Notes under the pieces: generated by a model
The model's input: the letters and a program-made list of their open reading frames with translations, nothing else
Told to the model about the DNA's origin: nothing
Databases searched by the model: none
Made by a program: the position numbers and the translations under genes
Part shown: positions 11,443 through 23,781 of the stretch, one piece after another
Numbering within the stretch: the stretch's first letter is position 1
How the letters are laid out: every line of letters begins with the position of its first letter
Origin: Lepiota brunneoincarnata
Taxonomy: Eukaryota; Basidiomycota; Agaricomycetes; Agaricales; Agaricaceae
Length of the DNA: 64,000 nucleotides
Direction: 5' to 3'
Assembly: GCA_023014365.1 (NCBI GenBank)
Contig: JAEBUN010000043.1
Span: forward strand, 248,001-312,000

Positions 11443-13740
11443 TGGCGCTTGGCCCGCGCCGCCAAGTTCTCCTTTCAGTTAGGGATCTCAGTGGAATAAG
11501 GATAAGATTTTTTTTCACTCGGTTCATCCAAATGTGTGATATTGCTGGCAGTGAGTTCCTCATAACAGGCGGCCTGTTACATATGTGGCCTTGCTCAATA
11601 TTTTTTCACTCGGAATCCTGAGCGTGCTTATCGGCTATTCTGGACCAATGGTCCCTAAATAAATAACTAACCGCGACGTGTAACAATCTTCTTCTCCTGA
11701 TACTTACACTCGATACACATATTCTCTTCAATACGGATAGACTATTGGGACCACTCTCGTGTCGCACGAGTTTGTGAGTATCTGTTACTTGAGCTTACAA
11801 AGGGAAGGCGCTGGCCGCAGTGTATGTCCATGGTCAGGGAACCGAAAGTATTGAACATCAGATCGTTGGCTGTTCCTCACATTTTATTTTGGTTCCTTCG
11901 ATTACTCGTTATATACTGACGGTGTATTGATTTTGGCATTTGAGATAGCTAACATGCTGGTCAGTATGAGTTAAAATAGAAACAAAGAAACGAATAATCA
12001 AGGGATGTGGAACTGGGACTGAAATTGTTGGGTTGTGTCGCTGCAGTCAGGCACACGAACAAGCGAGAGATGTATAGAAGATGAGGGTGGACACCTTGGG
12101 AAGCAGCTTGGGATATGGCATGCGGCAACGTTTACCACTTGCATAGATGTTGGTTTTCTCCGTTGAACATAATGAAGGTGGAGTAATTGTGTTTTTCCCA
12201 TCTTACTGCATTGCGTCAAAAGGTGGGACTATACACATATGTTATCGCCCTATCAACGAAGACGATTTGTTTGGTCTGACTGGGGGGAACCAATCATACG
12301 TCCGTTTTCCGGGCCATTATCAGCCAGTTTCAGTCTCTCCCATGCAATAACTTACTAACGAGCTAAAAACGGCACCCCCTTCATCAACACTTCTGAGGAG
12401 TCTATCTACCTACAAATACGCAGATCTGTCTCGGCCATGCCTACTCCATCTATACAATGAGAAGCTCATCAGCCACCATTGCCTCCTCAGCTGCAGCCAG
12501 CGCCATCAAAGATGCGGAATCTCTGCTGTCGTCGAAAAGCGGTGGACGACCAATTTTGTCCTGCCCAAATGGCCTGAATGCACGGGTTATATTTTGGGCA
12601 TCGAACGATGTGGTGAGTTTCAAGTTGACAACATGCCTTCTTCATGGCTGATTGGGGTCTGCACTTTTGGAGCGGGCTGGATGGCACCTAGAGGAGTCGG
12701 GGTTGGTCTCCGACAAGTTGATCTGAATTACTTACGGAAAGGGACGGATGGCGGTGTTGATGAGCGAGCATTACAGGATACGGAATGGGCGCTAGTACTT
12801 GAAGGGACGATTGATAGTGGGACCGTGTGAGTTGTTGAGGGCGCCCATGAGCTTCGGTTGCCGGCATTGGCTCACGGCTTGTCTTATCTTACCACGTACC
12901 TGATGGATTCGTACTCCCGCTCTCTCAATGAAGGCGCCTTTCTCCGAACCATTGTCTGGGTAACCCCCACGGTAAAGTGCATTTTTCGACCACGACGTCG
13001 GCATTATGCTTGCCCAGCTGCCTCCACATTCCCTCTTGCGTCATCAACCGACTGGGCTCACAGCAAGCCTCTGTAGACAACTCGGCTCGAGTGGCTCTCT
13101 GACACACTCCAGAAACTATGGCTATAAATCCACTCACCAGTACTCGGCTCCCTGCTCTTCCGATACATTAAGGAAACTTCTTAACTCCCTCTCTCGTTCT
13201 GTGAGACGCAAATACCTTCACTGCCCCTCCGTTCTCTTTCTGATGAGAATTCCCGCATCTTTCCGGATTTCATGCAACAAGGCGCTGCCAGGTTTTATTC
13301 CAGAGCCCGCCCAGATTCCACCAGCACGGCGCCAGCCGCTCAAAGGCAGCTCACGTGTTCTCACTGTATTTCAGTGCGGGGGCCGGGTTCACTAGGCCAG
13401 TATATAGAGCTTCCAGCTTATGCTCTGCAACGCCATTCCATCGCTCAGCTCTGCCTACTGAACCCTGATCTCTGCTTGCTGCTAGCGGGCCACGGGAGAG
13501 CAGCATCAGCGCTCTTTGCTGTGTGGACAGCCACATCACGCCTTGCCATCAAATCGAGCGCAACATTCCCTCTTTCACTTCCACGCCTGGATCTCTTGCA
13601 GATTGTTATTGCAATCTCTGACTCTCCTTTGGTATCATAATGTTTGTTATAGATCTGTTCTATGTCCGACTGATTGTCTGCTCCGCCCCATCTTAGCATC
13701 ACCCAAGTAACCCACTGGGACTCACAACACGTCGAAAATT
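11443..13740. other. Spacer upstream of CHAT-2
   Basis: This region is colinear with 2401-4558 and has small indels. About 100 extra bases sit near 13280-13385 relative to unit 1. Short ORFs occur in both orientations but none shows a domain. The segment immediately before the CHAT-2 start is strongly conserved between units, consistent with promoter and leader sequence. No RNA gene was seen. Confidence 0.4.
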
Positions 13741-16700
13741 ATGGGTCACACTGCTTCTGAAGAGGATGGGGATCATAAGGACTTGGATGGCGCAGAAATG
13801 TTTTTCATGGTTGGGGCTACTTTCTACGATCAGTTTGAGCGCATGGGGGTGCTTAGCGACCTCGAGGAGGCGATCAAAAATCAGCAGCAGGCTATCCTGC
13901 TCACTCCTCATGACCACCCTAACAGACCAGCACACCTCAGCAATCTTGGAATATCTTTCTGGGATCGGTTTGAGCGTACTGGGGTGCTTAGCGACCTCGA
14001 TGAGGCGATCAATAATCTACAGCAGGCAGTATTGCTCGCTCCCGATGACTACCCTGGCAAGCCAGGAGCCCTCGGCAACCTCGGAACATCCTTCAAGATT
14101 CGGTTTCAACATACAGGAGTGCTTAGTGACCTCGAGGAGGCGATCAAAAATCAGCAGCAGGCCATCCTGCTCATTCCTCATGACCACCCTGACAGACCAG
14201 CACATCTCGGCAATCTAGGAATATCCTTTGGGATTCGGTTTAAGCATACAGGGGTGCTCAGCGACCTCGACGAGGCGATCAGGAATAGGCAGCTGGCAGT
14301 ATTGCTCACTCCCAGTGACCACCCTGACAAACCAGGACGTCTCAGCAACCTCGGAGCATCCTTCAAGAGTCGGTTTCAACATACAGGGGTGCTTAGTGAC
14401 CTCGAGGAGGCAATCAAAAATCAGCAGCAGGCCATGCTGCTCACTCCTCATGACCACTCTGACAGACCAGCACATCTCAGCAATCTTGGAATATCCTTCT
14501 GGGATCGGTTTGAACGTACAGGGGTGCTCAGCGACATTGACGAGGCGATCAAGAATGGGCAGCTGGCTGTATTGCTCACTCCAAATGACGATCCTGCCAA
14601 AGCGGCACGTCTCAACGCCCTCGGAGCATCCTTTGGGATTCGGTTTCAGCGCACAGGGATGTTCGGTGACGTTGACGAGGCGATCAAAAATCAACAGCAG
14701 GCCGTGCTGCTCACTCCTGATAACCACCCTCACAGACCAATACACCTCAGCAACCTCGGAATATCTTTCACCGCTCGGTTTTTGCGTACAGGGGTACTCG
14801 GTGACCTCGAGGAGGCGATCAAGAATGGACAGCAGGCAGTGTTGCTGACCCCCGATGACCATCCTCGCAAGCCAGAACATCTCACCAGCCTTGGAACATC
14901 CTTCGGGATTCGGTTTCAGTGTACAAGGATGCTTGGTGACCTTGACGAGGCGATCAAAAATCAACAGCAGGCCGTGCTGCTCACTCCTGATAACCACCCT
15001 CACAGACCAGCGTTTCTCAGCAACCTAGGAATGTCCTTCACGGTTCGGTTTCGACATACAGGGGTGCTCAGCGACCTTGGGGATGCGTTCAAGAATGGGC
15101 AGGAGGCAGTTTTGCTCACTCCTGATGACCATCCTGGCAAGTCAATATGTCTCAGCAGGCTCGGAATATCCTTCGAAAGCCAGTTTCTGCACACAGGGGT
15201 GCTTGATGACCTTGAGGAGGCAATCAAAAATAAGCAACAGGCGTTGCTGCTCACCCCTGGTGACCACCCTGGCAGACCAGCATATCTCAGCGACCTCGGA
15301 AAATACCTTGGGATTCGGTTTCGACATACAGGTGTGCTTAGCGACATTGAGGAGGCGATCAGGAATGGGCAACAGGCGGTGTTACTCACTCCCGATAATC
15401 ATTCTGGCAAAGCAATACGTCTCAACAACCTTGGAGAATCTTTCGAAAATCAGTTTCAGTGTACAGGGGTTCTTAGTGACCTTGAGGAGGCAATCACAAA
15501 TCGTCAGCAAGCCGTGCTGCTCACTCCAGATGGTCATGCTCACAAAACAGAATTGCTCAACAACCTTGCAACCTCCTTCTGGCATCACTTTCATCATACT
15601 GGGTCATCCAATGACTTGGACAATGCCATTTCACATTTTCGGTCAGCTGCGACCTCCAACATTGGCCTGCCTTCAGTCAGATCCCATGCATCCCGAGAGT
15701 GGGCTCGCTTGGAAGCTAGCCGGGATTCGCCTTCTGCCTTGCATGCTTACCGTCGGGCTATTGATCTCATCCCACAGGTCGCTTGGATTGGAGATCCCAT
15801 TGCCACACGACATTCTCAACTCAATGACCTTGGTGATATTTCCAGAGAGGCCGCTGCATTCGCTCTTGATGTTGGTCAACCAGATCTTGCACTTGAGTGG
15901 CTTGAACAGGGCCGTTCAGTCGTTTGGAATCAGCTATTCAACCTCCGATCTTCAGTACACAATCTTCGCCAAGCTTACCCAGATATTTGCACTGAGTTTG
16001 TCCAAGTCTCAAATCAGCTCCAGAATGCAACTACCCGAGGACATGCCATGATGTCTGACGATGTGAAGATCTCACTCGAGGAAGAGACTCAGCGCCATCA
16101 TTGTCTTGCTGAAAAGTGGCATTCGCTTATCGAGACGATCCAATTGCTTCCGGGATTTGGAGACTTTCTACTTCCAAAGAAGGTGTCGGTTCTGAAGAAC
16201 GCTGCCAGCTCAGGTCCTGTGGTTGTCATCAATGTTCATCAGCGCCGTTGCGATGCGTTGGTTCTAGAACGAGGTAGAGACCAGGTGCTCCACATCCCAT
16301 TGAATAAGCTCCGCTATGAGGACGTGGATAAGATGTGGAAATCTCTGAGACATGATTTTTCCGATCATGAATACCACCGCCGTGGCAGTAGATCAATGAT
16401 GGGAAATCCACGCCTTGTGGGGATTCTCTCGAAACTTTATTTAAGTATCGTGGATCCAATTCTCAGTGGCTTGGGCTTGAAGGTAATGCTCATTCGTTTC
16501 CGTGGGATGTACCCACTTATATCAATTTCAGACAGGTGTATCTTATCCTTCGACCCTTCCCCGCATTTGGTGGTGTCCAACCGGAACCCTCACCTTCCTT
16601 CCCCTTCATGCCGCGTGTCGCTACTTGGGAGCTAGGATAGATGGAACCTTCAATTATGTGATCTCGTCATACACACCAACAGTCAATGCTTTGTTGGAGG

Positions 16701-17329
16701 CACGAGCAGCGAAGCAACAGCCATTCAACCAACTCATCGGTATCTCTATGAGCGACACCCCAGGTCAAGGCTCGCTACCATGTGCAGAGACAGAAATGAT
16801 TAAGATAGGAGAGCTTTTCTCTGCGGATTCTAGGTGGAAATTTCAAATACTTCGAAATGAGCAAGTGACGGGAAAGCAGGTGCTGACTCACATGGCGAAC
16901 AGCAGCTGGATTCATCTCGCGTGTCACGCTGTCCAGGATGAACACGAGCCCACACAGAGTGGTTTCCACTTCCATGACGGCCGTTTGTCAATCACAGATA
17001 TCATTGCCAAGCCATTCGTCAATGCCAACTTTGCGTTCTTGTCAGCTTGCGAAACGGCGACTGGAGACAAGAAGGCATCAGACGAAGCGGTGCACATTAC
17101 CGGTGCGATGCTGGGAGCAGGATATCGGAGTGTGATTGGGACGATGTGGTCAATACCCGATGCAGCGGCTCCGATAATTGCTGAAAATGTTTACTCGTAT
17201 CTTCTTTCCGAGGGAGAGCCAAACAGTGAACAGGCAGCACGAGCGCTGCATGAAGCTGTCAAGAAGCTGCGAGAGTCGAATCATGAATCATTTGATTCTT
17301 GGGTACCTTTTGTACACTATGGTATATGA
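13741..17329 (+). CDS. CHAT-2: intact TPR-CHAT protein (1,179 aa)
   Basis: Exon 1 is 13741-16482 (914 codons). The intron is 16483-16531 (GTAATG..TTTCAG, 49 nt). Exon 2 is 16532-17329. Both exons are multiples of three and join in phase 0. Residues 36 to about 665 are TPR units of 45 residues. A linker follows. The CHAT domain starts near SGPVVVINVHQRRCDAL (about 820) and has WWCPTG, HLACHA with His about 1046, and LSACETATGD with Cys about 1087, so the expected dyad is present. The architecture resembles bacterial TPR-CHAT proteases such as the type III-E CRISPR partner, but with far more repeats. A role in self/non-self sensing or regulated proteolysis is inference. No signal peptide or membrane segment was seen, so the protein is probably cytosolic. 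Confidence 0.92.
13846..15600 (+). repeat. 135-bp tandem TPR-coding array in CHAT-2
   Basis: Thirteen 135-bp units start at 13846 and at every 135th base to the divergent unit at 15601. Units with SFWDRFERTG alternate with units carrying SFK.RFQHTG in the first half, a two-unit higher-order repeat. Reverse-strand ORFs of hundreds of codons here are a by-product of this periodicity. Confidence 0.85.
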
Positions 17330-18837
17330 TGTACACAACAACCACATTGGTAAATTACTACCTCTGTACCCCGTATGTCGTCGATACTACAACCAAGTCC
17401 ATGTACAGTATCACTCTTGTAAAGGTATATCATCTCTGTGTCCATCTCCTTGCAAGCTGAACACTCCCGCATCAACGGCTCCCCGAAGACTGTGATTAGA
17501 ACGTGGGCATCACCAGTGTTTCAAGGATCAGTGTACGAGGTTTGGGAAAGAGCGAAATCCATCGCGATCTCCATTCCACCGACTCGATTGCTTCGCTCGA
17601 TGCAGCCCCTTAGAAAATCAATCACACGACCTCCAATGAGATGAGCGGTGTAGGGTACGGGCGGCCTTTGATACCACAGACCATCAGAGATGTGTGCGTT
17701 CCATGCCATCCCTAGGGATGCGGAACATACGGCGTATCGCTTTAAGGACGGATGGGTGTAATCATTGTGCTCGCATGGAAGTTGGACCGTGGCCACTTAG
17801 AGACGACCAGACAGTTAAGAAGAGACCAAAGCCACCGCAGTGATATTTGAGGCATAGAAAAACGGCGAAGAGGGCTTGGGGCAGCATGCAATTCGAATGG
17901 TATGCATAGGACGGGCAATGTGTTGCAGCAGCCATGAATAGTGCGGCTACCCGCGCAGAGAATGGTATGGGGTGGGTAGGGGCAGCCTGAAAGTTGGGTC
18001 CATAGTAATCCGCTAGCGTGCAGAACATCGTTTGGAGATAACCCCATCGCGTTAAAGACTGGCTCACCAAATTCCCGGCTATACCAAGCCGACCCCCTCC
18101 CATGTACGCCCGGTTCCCCAAGAATGCCCTATATTCCCAGGATACTTGGGTCCACATCATCTGGTGCTTGGAGCCACCACGCCTGACAAACCGAATACCT
18201 GAGTATTTGAGTGCCCACCTGAAGGAAAGTCGATCGTGGTAACCAATTTTGAAGATGAGCCACACCAACGCTGAGGAGAGGGTTATGTATCAGGGTACTT
18301 AGGTGTAGCCTCCCTCGACGAACTGCGATCGTGCACCAGTAAATAGGTAGTGTAAACACTGCCCGCGGTTCTTGGGGCCCTCCTACTCTCCATAGCCGCG
18401 TCTGGCTCTACCAGAATAGAATGGATTTTTTAAATAAAAAAAAGAGTTGCTGAGATATAACCGGTCACACCACACTTGATGATTAGCCGTCAACAAGCGC
18501 ATGATACCATTGTCAGTGGAAATTCCCGCTCCGACTCCGGTCCAACCCGGAGCCCTGACCACCACAAAGAGCAAGATCCTCAGCCCCCACTTTTCCCTCA
18601 AAGACTCGGGCGTTTGGACAGACCAGTTCGCTCCACCGAACTTAGTGTCTGCTGCTGACTGCTACCCTGCTGCGCCTCATCTTTATGGGTATGCCTTCAA
18701 AAGTCCCAGCTCCTACGTCGATTCTACTTGATCTACAACAGACCCTTTCTAACAGATGTGAATGACAGAAGGACACACCTCGCCCATACAATCGAGCATG
18801 GCCTAGCTATCTAAAAAATATGTCAGCATAGTTGTTT
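17330..18837. other. 3' flank of CHAT-2
   Basis: This is colinear with 8279-9262 of unit 1 apart from extra sequence at about 17420-17820. It includes the gene Y remnant. At about 18838 it switches directly to sequence matching about 11054, so the leader of unit 3 lacks the first kilobase of unit 2. Apart from gene Y no coding signal was found. Confidence 0.4.
17521..18268 (-). pseudogene. Gene Y, unit 2: unidentified minus-strand ORF pieces
   Basis: Two frames follow one another on the minus strand: 168 codons at 17762-18268 and 91 codons at 17521-17796. The first contains GNLVSQSLTRWGYLQTMF, AAATHCPSYAY and LPQALFAVFLCLKY, shared with 8360-8776. The second contains GLWYQRPPVPYTAHLIGG and may be a following exon or a frameshifted continuation. 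It has hydrophobic segments, and its convergent orientation to CHAT-2 is conserved. The family is not recognised. Confidence 0.35.
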
Positions 18838-19262
18838 CTCTCAATTCTCAAGATCCCATGTCCTCAATGGGCTGCATATAACACGCTCACTTTCCATCAT
18901 CTATGAGAGTATCTCAAAGATCCGGATCGTTCGAATATATTTCATATCAGTACCACCGACATAGAAGGGCCGCAATACAGAGATAGCAGGCATTGTTGCA
19001 CCCCACGAGTGAGAGTAGTGGAGACGGCGGGAGAAACACGACTGGTGCCGCAACATCATCACTGAATGTGGGATTTGCAGCGGCAATACCACCACCCCGG
19101 CCTAGTAGGCAAATGGTGATTGTCCCCAAGGAACCGCCTCTGGAGGGTTGGCTCAAGGGTGTGAGGCTGACCGAGTTAGATTGGAGGAGACCTTTTCTCG
19201 TAAATCATGGACCGTATACCAATGTTTTAGAGGTTCGTGTGATCCTTGCTTTCCGCGATTGA
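18838..19262 (+). pseudogene. Gene X, unit 3: 3' remnant
   Basis: This matches the last part of gene X in units 1 and 2. A readable frame at 18993-19262 contains MVIVPKEPPLEGWLKG followed by LTELDWRRPFLV. Everything upstream of the equivalent of base 11054 is missing, so only the C-terminal coding part survives. Confidence 0.45.
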
Positions 19263-20502
19263 AGTTTACTGGCAGCCTCGGGCACGATGCTATCGACGTT
19301 ATCAAGAGGTATCACCTCCCACAAGTAGAGTGTTCACTTTAGCCTGATGGCGCTTGAGCCTGCGGTGCTGCCAAATTCACCTTTCAATTAAGGTTTCCAA
19401 CAGAACAAGGATAAGATCTTTTCTTAATCAATTCATCCGAATATATGATACCGCGGTACTGGGGAACTCACGGATGGAGCAGCCTGGTATATGTGGCCTC
19501 TTTTTTTCACGCGGAATCCTGAGCGCGTTTGTCGAGTATTCTGGACCATTGAAATGAGCTGTTTTCTTTCATGGGGGAAAATGCTGGCTGTAGTGTATGT
19601 TCATGTCCGGGAAACTGAAAGCACCGAACACTAAGTTGCTGGCTATTCCTCACATTTTGTTTTGCTTCCTTCGTGTCGTTGCAGTCAGTCACAAGATCGA
19701 GCGAGAGATGTATAGAAGATGAGAGTGGACAGCTCGGGCAGCAGGCCAGGACATGCTGTACAGCGACGTTTACCACTGGCCTTGTCATATTGAACAATCC
19801 ATAGATGCTGGCTTTCTCCACTGCAGGTAATGAAGGTAGGATTATACATTTGTGTTGCCGCCCCCCTTTCCGTTCAACAAAGACAATCGGTTCCGTCTGA
19901 CTAGGGGAGATCAATCATATGTTTGTTGAGAGGGCCATTGTCAGTCAGCTTTGGCCCTTCCTATGTGACAACTTACTTGAAACGGCACCCCGTTCATTTA
20001 ACTCTTCTTCTGAAGAGCCTACCTAGTACCTATCTCAGGAAAGCTGTTTCCATCAACCGTTAGCGCATCAGCCGTGGTGTGTCCTGGTCACATCTACTCC
20101 ACCTATGCAAGGAGAAGATCATCAGCCACCATAAGCCTCGTCAATTGCAACCAATGCCATTCAGGGTGCGGAATCTCGGCTGTCATCGAAAAGCAGTGGA
20201 CGGCCAAATTCCCCTGCATAAACAGCTTGAATGCACGGGCTATATTTTGAGTCCGGGGGCCCATCAGGGGGGGCATCGAACAATGTGGTAAATATGGCGA
20301 GCTTCGAGTTGAGAACACGCCTTCCTTGTGGCCGATTAGAGTAGTAGCTGCAGGAATAGTGCAATAGCAATGGCACTTTTGACCCGAAGTCTGCACTTTT
20401 GCAGCAGGCTGGAAGGCGCCTAGGGTGAGTTGGCGTTGGTCTCCAATACTTGAGCCCGAGAGACAAGTTGATGGGAATTACTTACTGGAAAGGGATGGAT
20501 AT
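19263..20502. other. Spacer of unit 3, 5' part
   Basis: The sequence is colinear with the spacers of units 1 and 2, still fairly rich in CpG, and without a recognisable gene. The spacer continues at 21134-21399 and 22708-23231 after two insertions. Confidence 0.4.
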
Positions 20503-21133
20503 ACTTGAGACCGAAGACAATACAAGGGCCCCATGGAGGGTGCCATAAATATTCCCATGTATTCAAAATGTGCTGACAAATGTACAGGCCTCACAAATGT
20601 AGTCACAGAGAAAAATTATAAATCTAGATTTGTTGTTCCCATTTGGGTGGTTCATAGAGTTTATGTCTGCAAGCCACCTTTTTTCGAACAATTTGAATTG
20701 CCTCTGCAACCATCATTTATTCACCCATTGAGTTAGGACCTATGATTGGGTAAGTGGTACATGTCCATTCATTAATTTATTTTAACAATAGTAGCCAAAT
20801 ATATCTGCTCTACTGAATGGGCTGAGAGAATATGCAGGGTCACTATTGTTAAAATGAATGAATCAAATATGTGGGCCTCACTTATCCAACCCTAAGTTCT
20901 AATTCAATGGGTGAATAAATGATTGTCACTAGAGGTAATTCAATTTTTCTAAAAAAAGGTGGCCCATACTTATAGACACCATGAACAACCTAAACAGGAA
21001 CAATAAATCTAGTTTTATAGTTTTTCTCTGTGACTACATATATGAGACCCATACATTCATCAGTAGGAGTTTGAATATATGAGAATGTTTATGGCACCCT
21101 CCATGGGGCCCTTGTATTGTCATCAGTCTCAAG
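20503..21133. mobile_element. Foldback (long inverted repeat) element
   Basis: The first about 295 bases and the last about 290 are imperfect reverse complements. The outer ends read ACTTGAGAC..GACAATACAAGG and its mirror image. An unpaired centre of about 40 bases lies near 20800-20840. Units 1 and 2 lack the insert at the equivalent place (after GGATGGAT). No transposase is encoded. A clean target duplication could not be fixed; the flanks GATAT and GATAG are the best candidates. It is a MITE-like or foldback DNA element whose superfamily is unresolved. Confidence 0.75.
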
Positions 21134-21399
21134 TGATAGTGGTTGCAATGAATGAGCATTCACAGGATACAGAATAATGTGCTAGTACTTAATAGGATGA
21201 TCGATAGTGGGACCATGTGAGTTAGTGATGGCACCCATGAGCTTCAGTTGCTGGCATTGGGTTTGCACTGAGCAGGGTGATATGTTCTTGAAATTTGTCA
21301 TGCTCTCCTCATCTTACCCAGCCACATGCCTGATGAGTTTCCACACTCTCATGCCCACATTGATAAAGGAGCCTTTCACCTAACTCTTGTCCCCCACAG

Positions 21400-22707
21400 T
21401 GAAAAGGTAGAAACATTCATGGATTTTTAATATAGATAGAGGGCTTGTTTTCACTAAGCTTAGCCAAAATTCGATAAGCTTAAGCTAATACAAGTGATAT
21501 GAGATAGATAATGAACAGTTTCATCTTTTATGGTGTTTTGGGGGTGCATTCTGACTGCAAAATTCAAGAGAGTAGTGTTTTAGAGGTTAACTGAACAGCT
21601 TTTGAAGTTATCTTAGCCATATGGTGCAACAATAAAAGGACAATCCCTGTCAATTCAAAGTGTGGGGTCTCTGGTCTCTGGTCTCTGGTCTCTGAACTCT
21701 GTTCTCTGTCTCTGTCTCTGTCTCCAGCACTCTGGAACTCTAAACTTCTGGACTCTGTTCTCTATCTCTGTCTCTGGGTTTGTTGACAACTGAAGAAATC
21801 ACACTTAACGAATGCACACTAAATAGTCCTCTGACACCATTCTTGATCATGGTTTGCAGACTTGCATGTGGAAGTGGGGGTGAGACCTCTTGCTTCTCCA
21901 CAAACAAGCACGACTGTATTTATATTGTTTAGATACATATGAGAGATAGTAAATATGAAATAGAAAACAATAAGCTTTAATTGTTACAGGTACTGTAGAA
22001 CATTTTGGAAGGTTCAGCAGCATTTCTACCTTGCCCTGGGTTATGGGTTTTTCTCTGATTGATGAATGGTAATCCAGCCTAGATGTGTTCTGTGCTTGTC
22101 TGCATTATTCTGCATCCACATGAGTGCATTAAGCCTTCCAGATCAATTATGATTGGAATGTATAGTAGATGGATAATCCCTTGATCTATTGTAATTAATC
22201 TCAGTTAAGTAGTATGCCGAGATGCTGGGACCCTACAAAGCACCTGCTAATTAGGAGTCTTTGATATTTCTAGGGTTTTGGGCATTGGTTGTCACTTCCC
22301 TGAATGTTGGATGTTCCGTTCCATGGTCCGGTCATCATTATTGGGCTTGCTATAGATGTAATACACCTGCGACAGCCACTAGGTACATTCTTTATATTCA
22401 AATGCATTTGGGTTCATCAGAAAACTGCTTGTAAGGTCCCTTGATGCAACTGGAGTACACTCAATAGGCTATGTAAAGTCCTGAATCCCTCCACAGAGCG
22501 TTCTGATAGCTTGGTTCACTAAGCTTAATGATAATGAACTGGTTTGAACACTTCTGAGGCTTGAATATCCATATTTTGGTCAAACTGGCTACTATGGGAC
22601 ATAGTACCAATTCTCTATAGAGTTCTTTAATGATATAGCCAATTATTCTATGTAGAGAATTGTTCCAGAGTATGGAATTCATGTATAGGCATGAAATCAG
22701 CATATCA
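21400..22707 (-). mobile_element. Solo LTR of Gypsy-C, old and CpG-depleted
   Basis: About 1,308 bp align end to end with the 1,301-bp LTRs at 44775 and 58111. It starts TGAAAAGGTAGAAAC, ends GCATATCA, and includes the GGTCTCT microsatellite near 21670. Nearly every CpG of the young LTRs is TpG or CpA here. Flanks ACAG and ATGG both derive from the ACGG seen at the empty site in units 1 and 2, consistent with a target duplication of about 4-5 bp decayed by CpG transitions. Confidence 0.85.
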
Positions 22708-23443
22708 ATGGTAAAGTAGATTTTCAACCATGATACTGGCATCATGCCTACCCCTCTTTTGCAACCATTGATCCACTGGGCCTGCAGCAACGACAACACA
22801 GGCACTGTCAACAACATGGCACCAATAGCTTTTTGGTCCACTTCCAAAACTATGCTCATAGATCCATGCATCGATACTCACCTCTCTGCTCTGCCAATAC
22901 CTCGTTACCTTGTTGTCCAAAGAAACTCCCTATTGCTCTCTCTTGTTCTACGAGGCACAAACACCTCCTTCTGATGCTTGCACAGCCACCTCCTTCTGAT
23001 GCTTGCACAGCCACATCACCCACAGCTGGTAACCTTGCCCTCCCATCAAATTGAGTGCAATATTCTCTCTTTCACCTTCATGCCTGCAACTCCTGTGGAT
23101 TGTTGTTGCCATTTCAGACTCTTTTTGGTAATGTTTGCTATAGATCTACCTTATGTCCAACTGATTGTCTTCTACCCTCTATCCTAGCATCACCCACACA
23201 ACCCACTGGGACTTACAACACATTGAAAATTATGGGTCACACTGCCTCTCAACAAGAGCAGGATCATAAGGACCTGGAAAGAGCAGGGAGTTTTTCCACA
23301 GCTGGGGGTACTTTCTGCCATTGGTTCAAAAGCACAGGGATGCTTAGCGACCTTGAGGAGGTGATCAAGAATCTGTAGCAGGCTGTGCTGCTCACTCCTG
23401 ATGACCACCCTTACAAACTGGCACATCTCTACAGGCTTGGAGC

Positions 23444-23781
23444 TGTTAAATAAAGTGACAGATCACTTATTAGTTAGTAACAAATTATAATATATAAGTA
23501 ATTAGTTGTTATGTACACCCATCCCTTGGGGATGTCAATTAGTGGACACCGAGTTTCACGCCTCGTGTCCATTTTGACAGGATGGGACCTTAGACTAGCC
23601 AAATCCTATTATGTGAAGGGGAGTTACATATGAAGAACCTTTACACTTGACTGAATCAGTGGACTTATCAAATCACACTATTATTAATAATGTGTGAATA
23701 CATCAGTGATTGTTGATCAACTCGAGCTAGTGATTAGTGATCAGTGTGTCACTGATACTATTGACTCTACTCAGTTCAACA
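23444..23781. mobile_element. sLTR-D: 338-bp solo LTR in CHAT-3
   Basis: The insert starts TGTTAAATAA, ends TTCAACA, and is flanked by GGAGC on both sides (23439-23443 and 23782-23786). Joining the flanks restores the TPR sequence CTTGGAGCATCC. TG..CA ends with a 5-bp duplication and no coding capacity define a solo LTR. The superfamily is not known. Confidence 0.85.

Noticed and set aside
13846..15600. Regularly spaced direct repeats resembling a CRISPR array
   Set aside because: The units are contiguous 135-bp coding repeats without unique spacers, in a eukaryotic gene.
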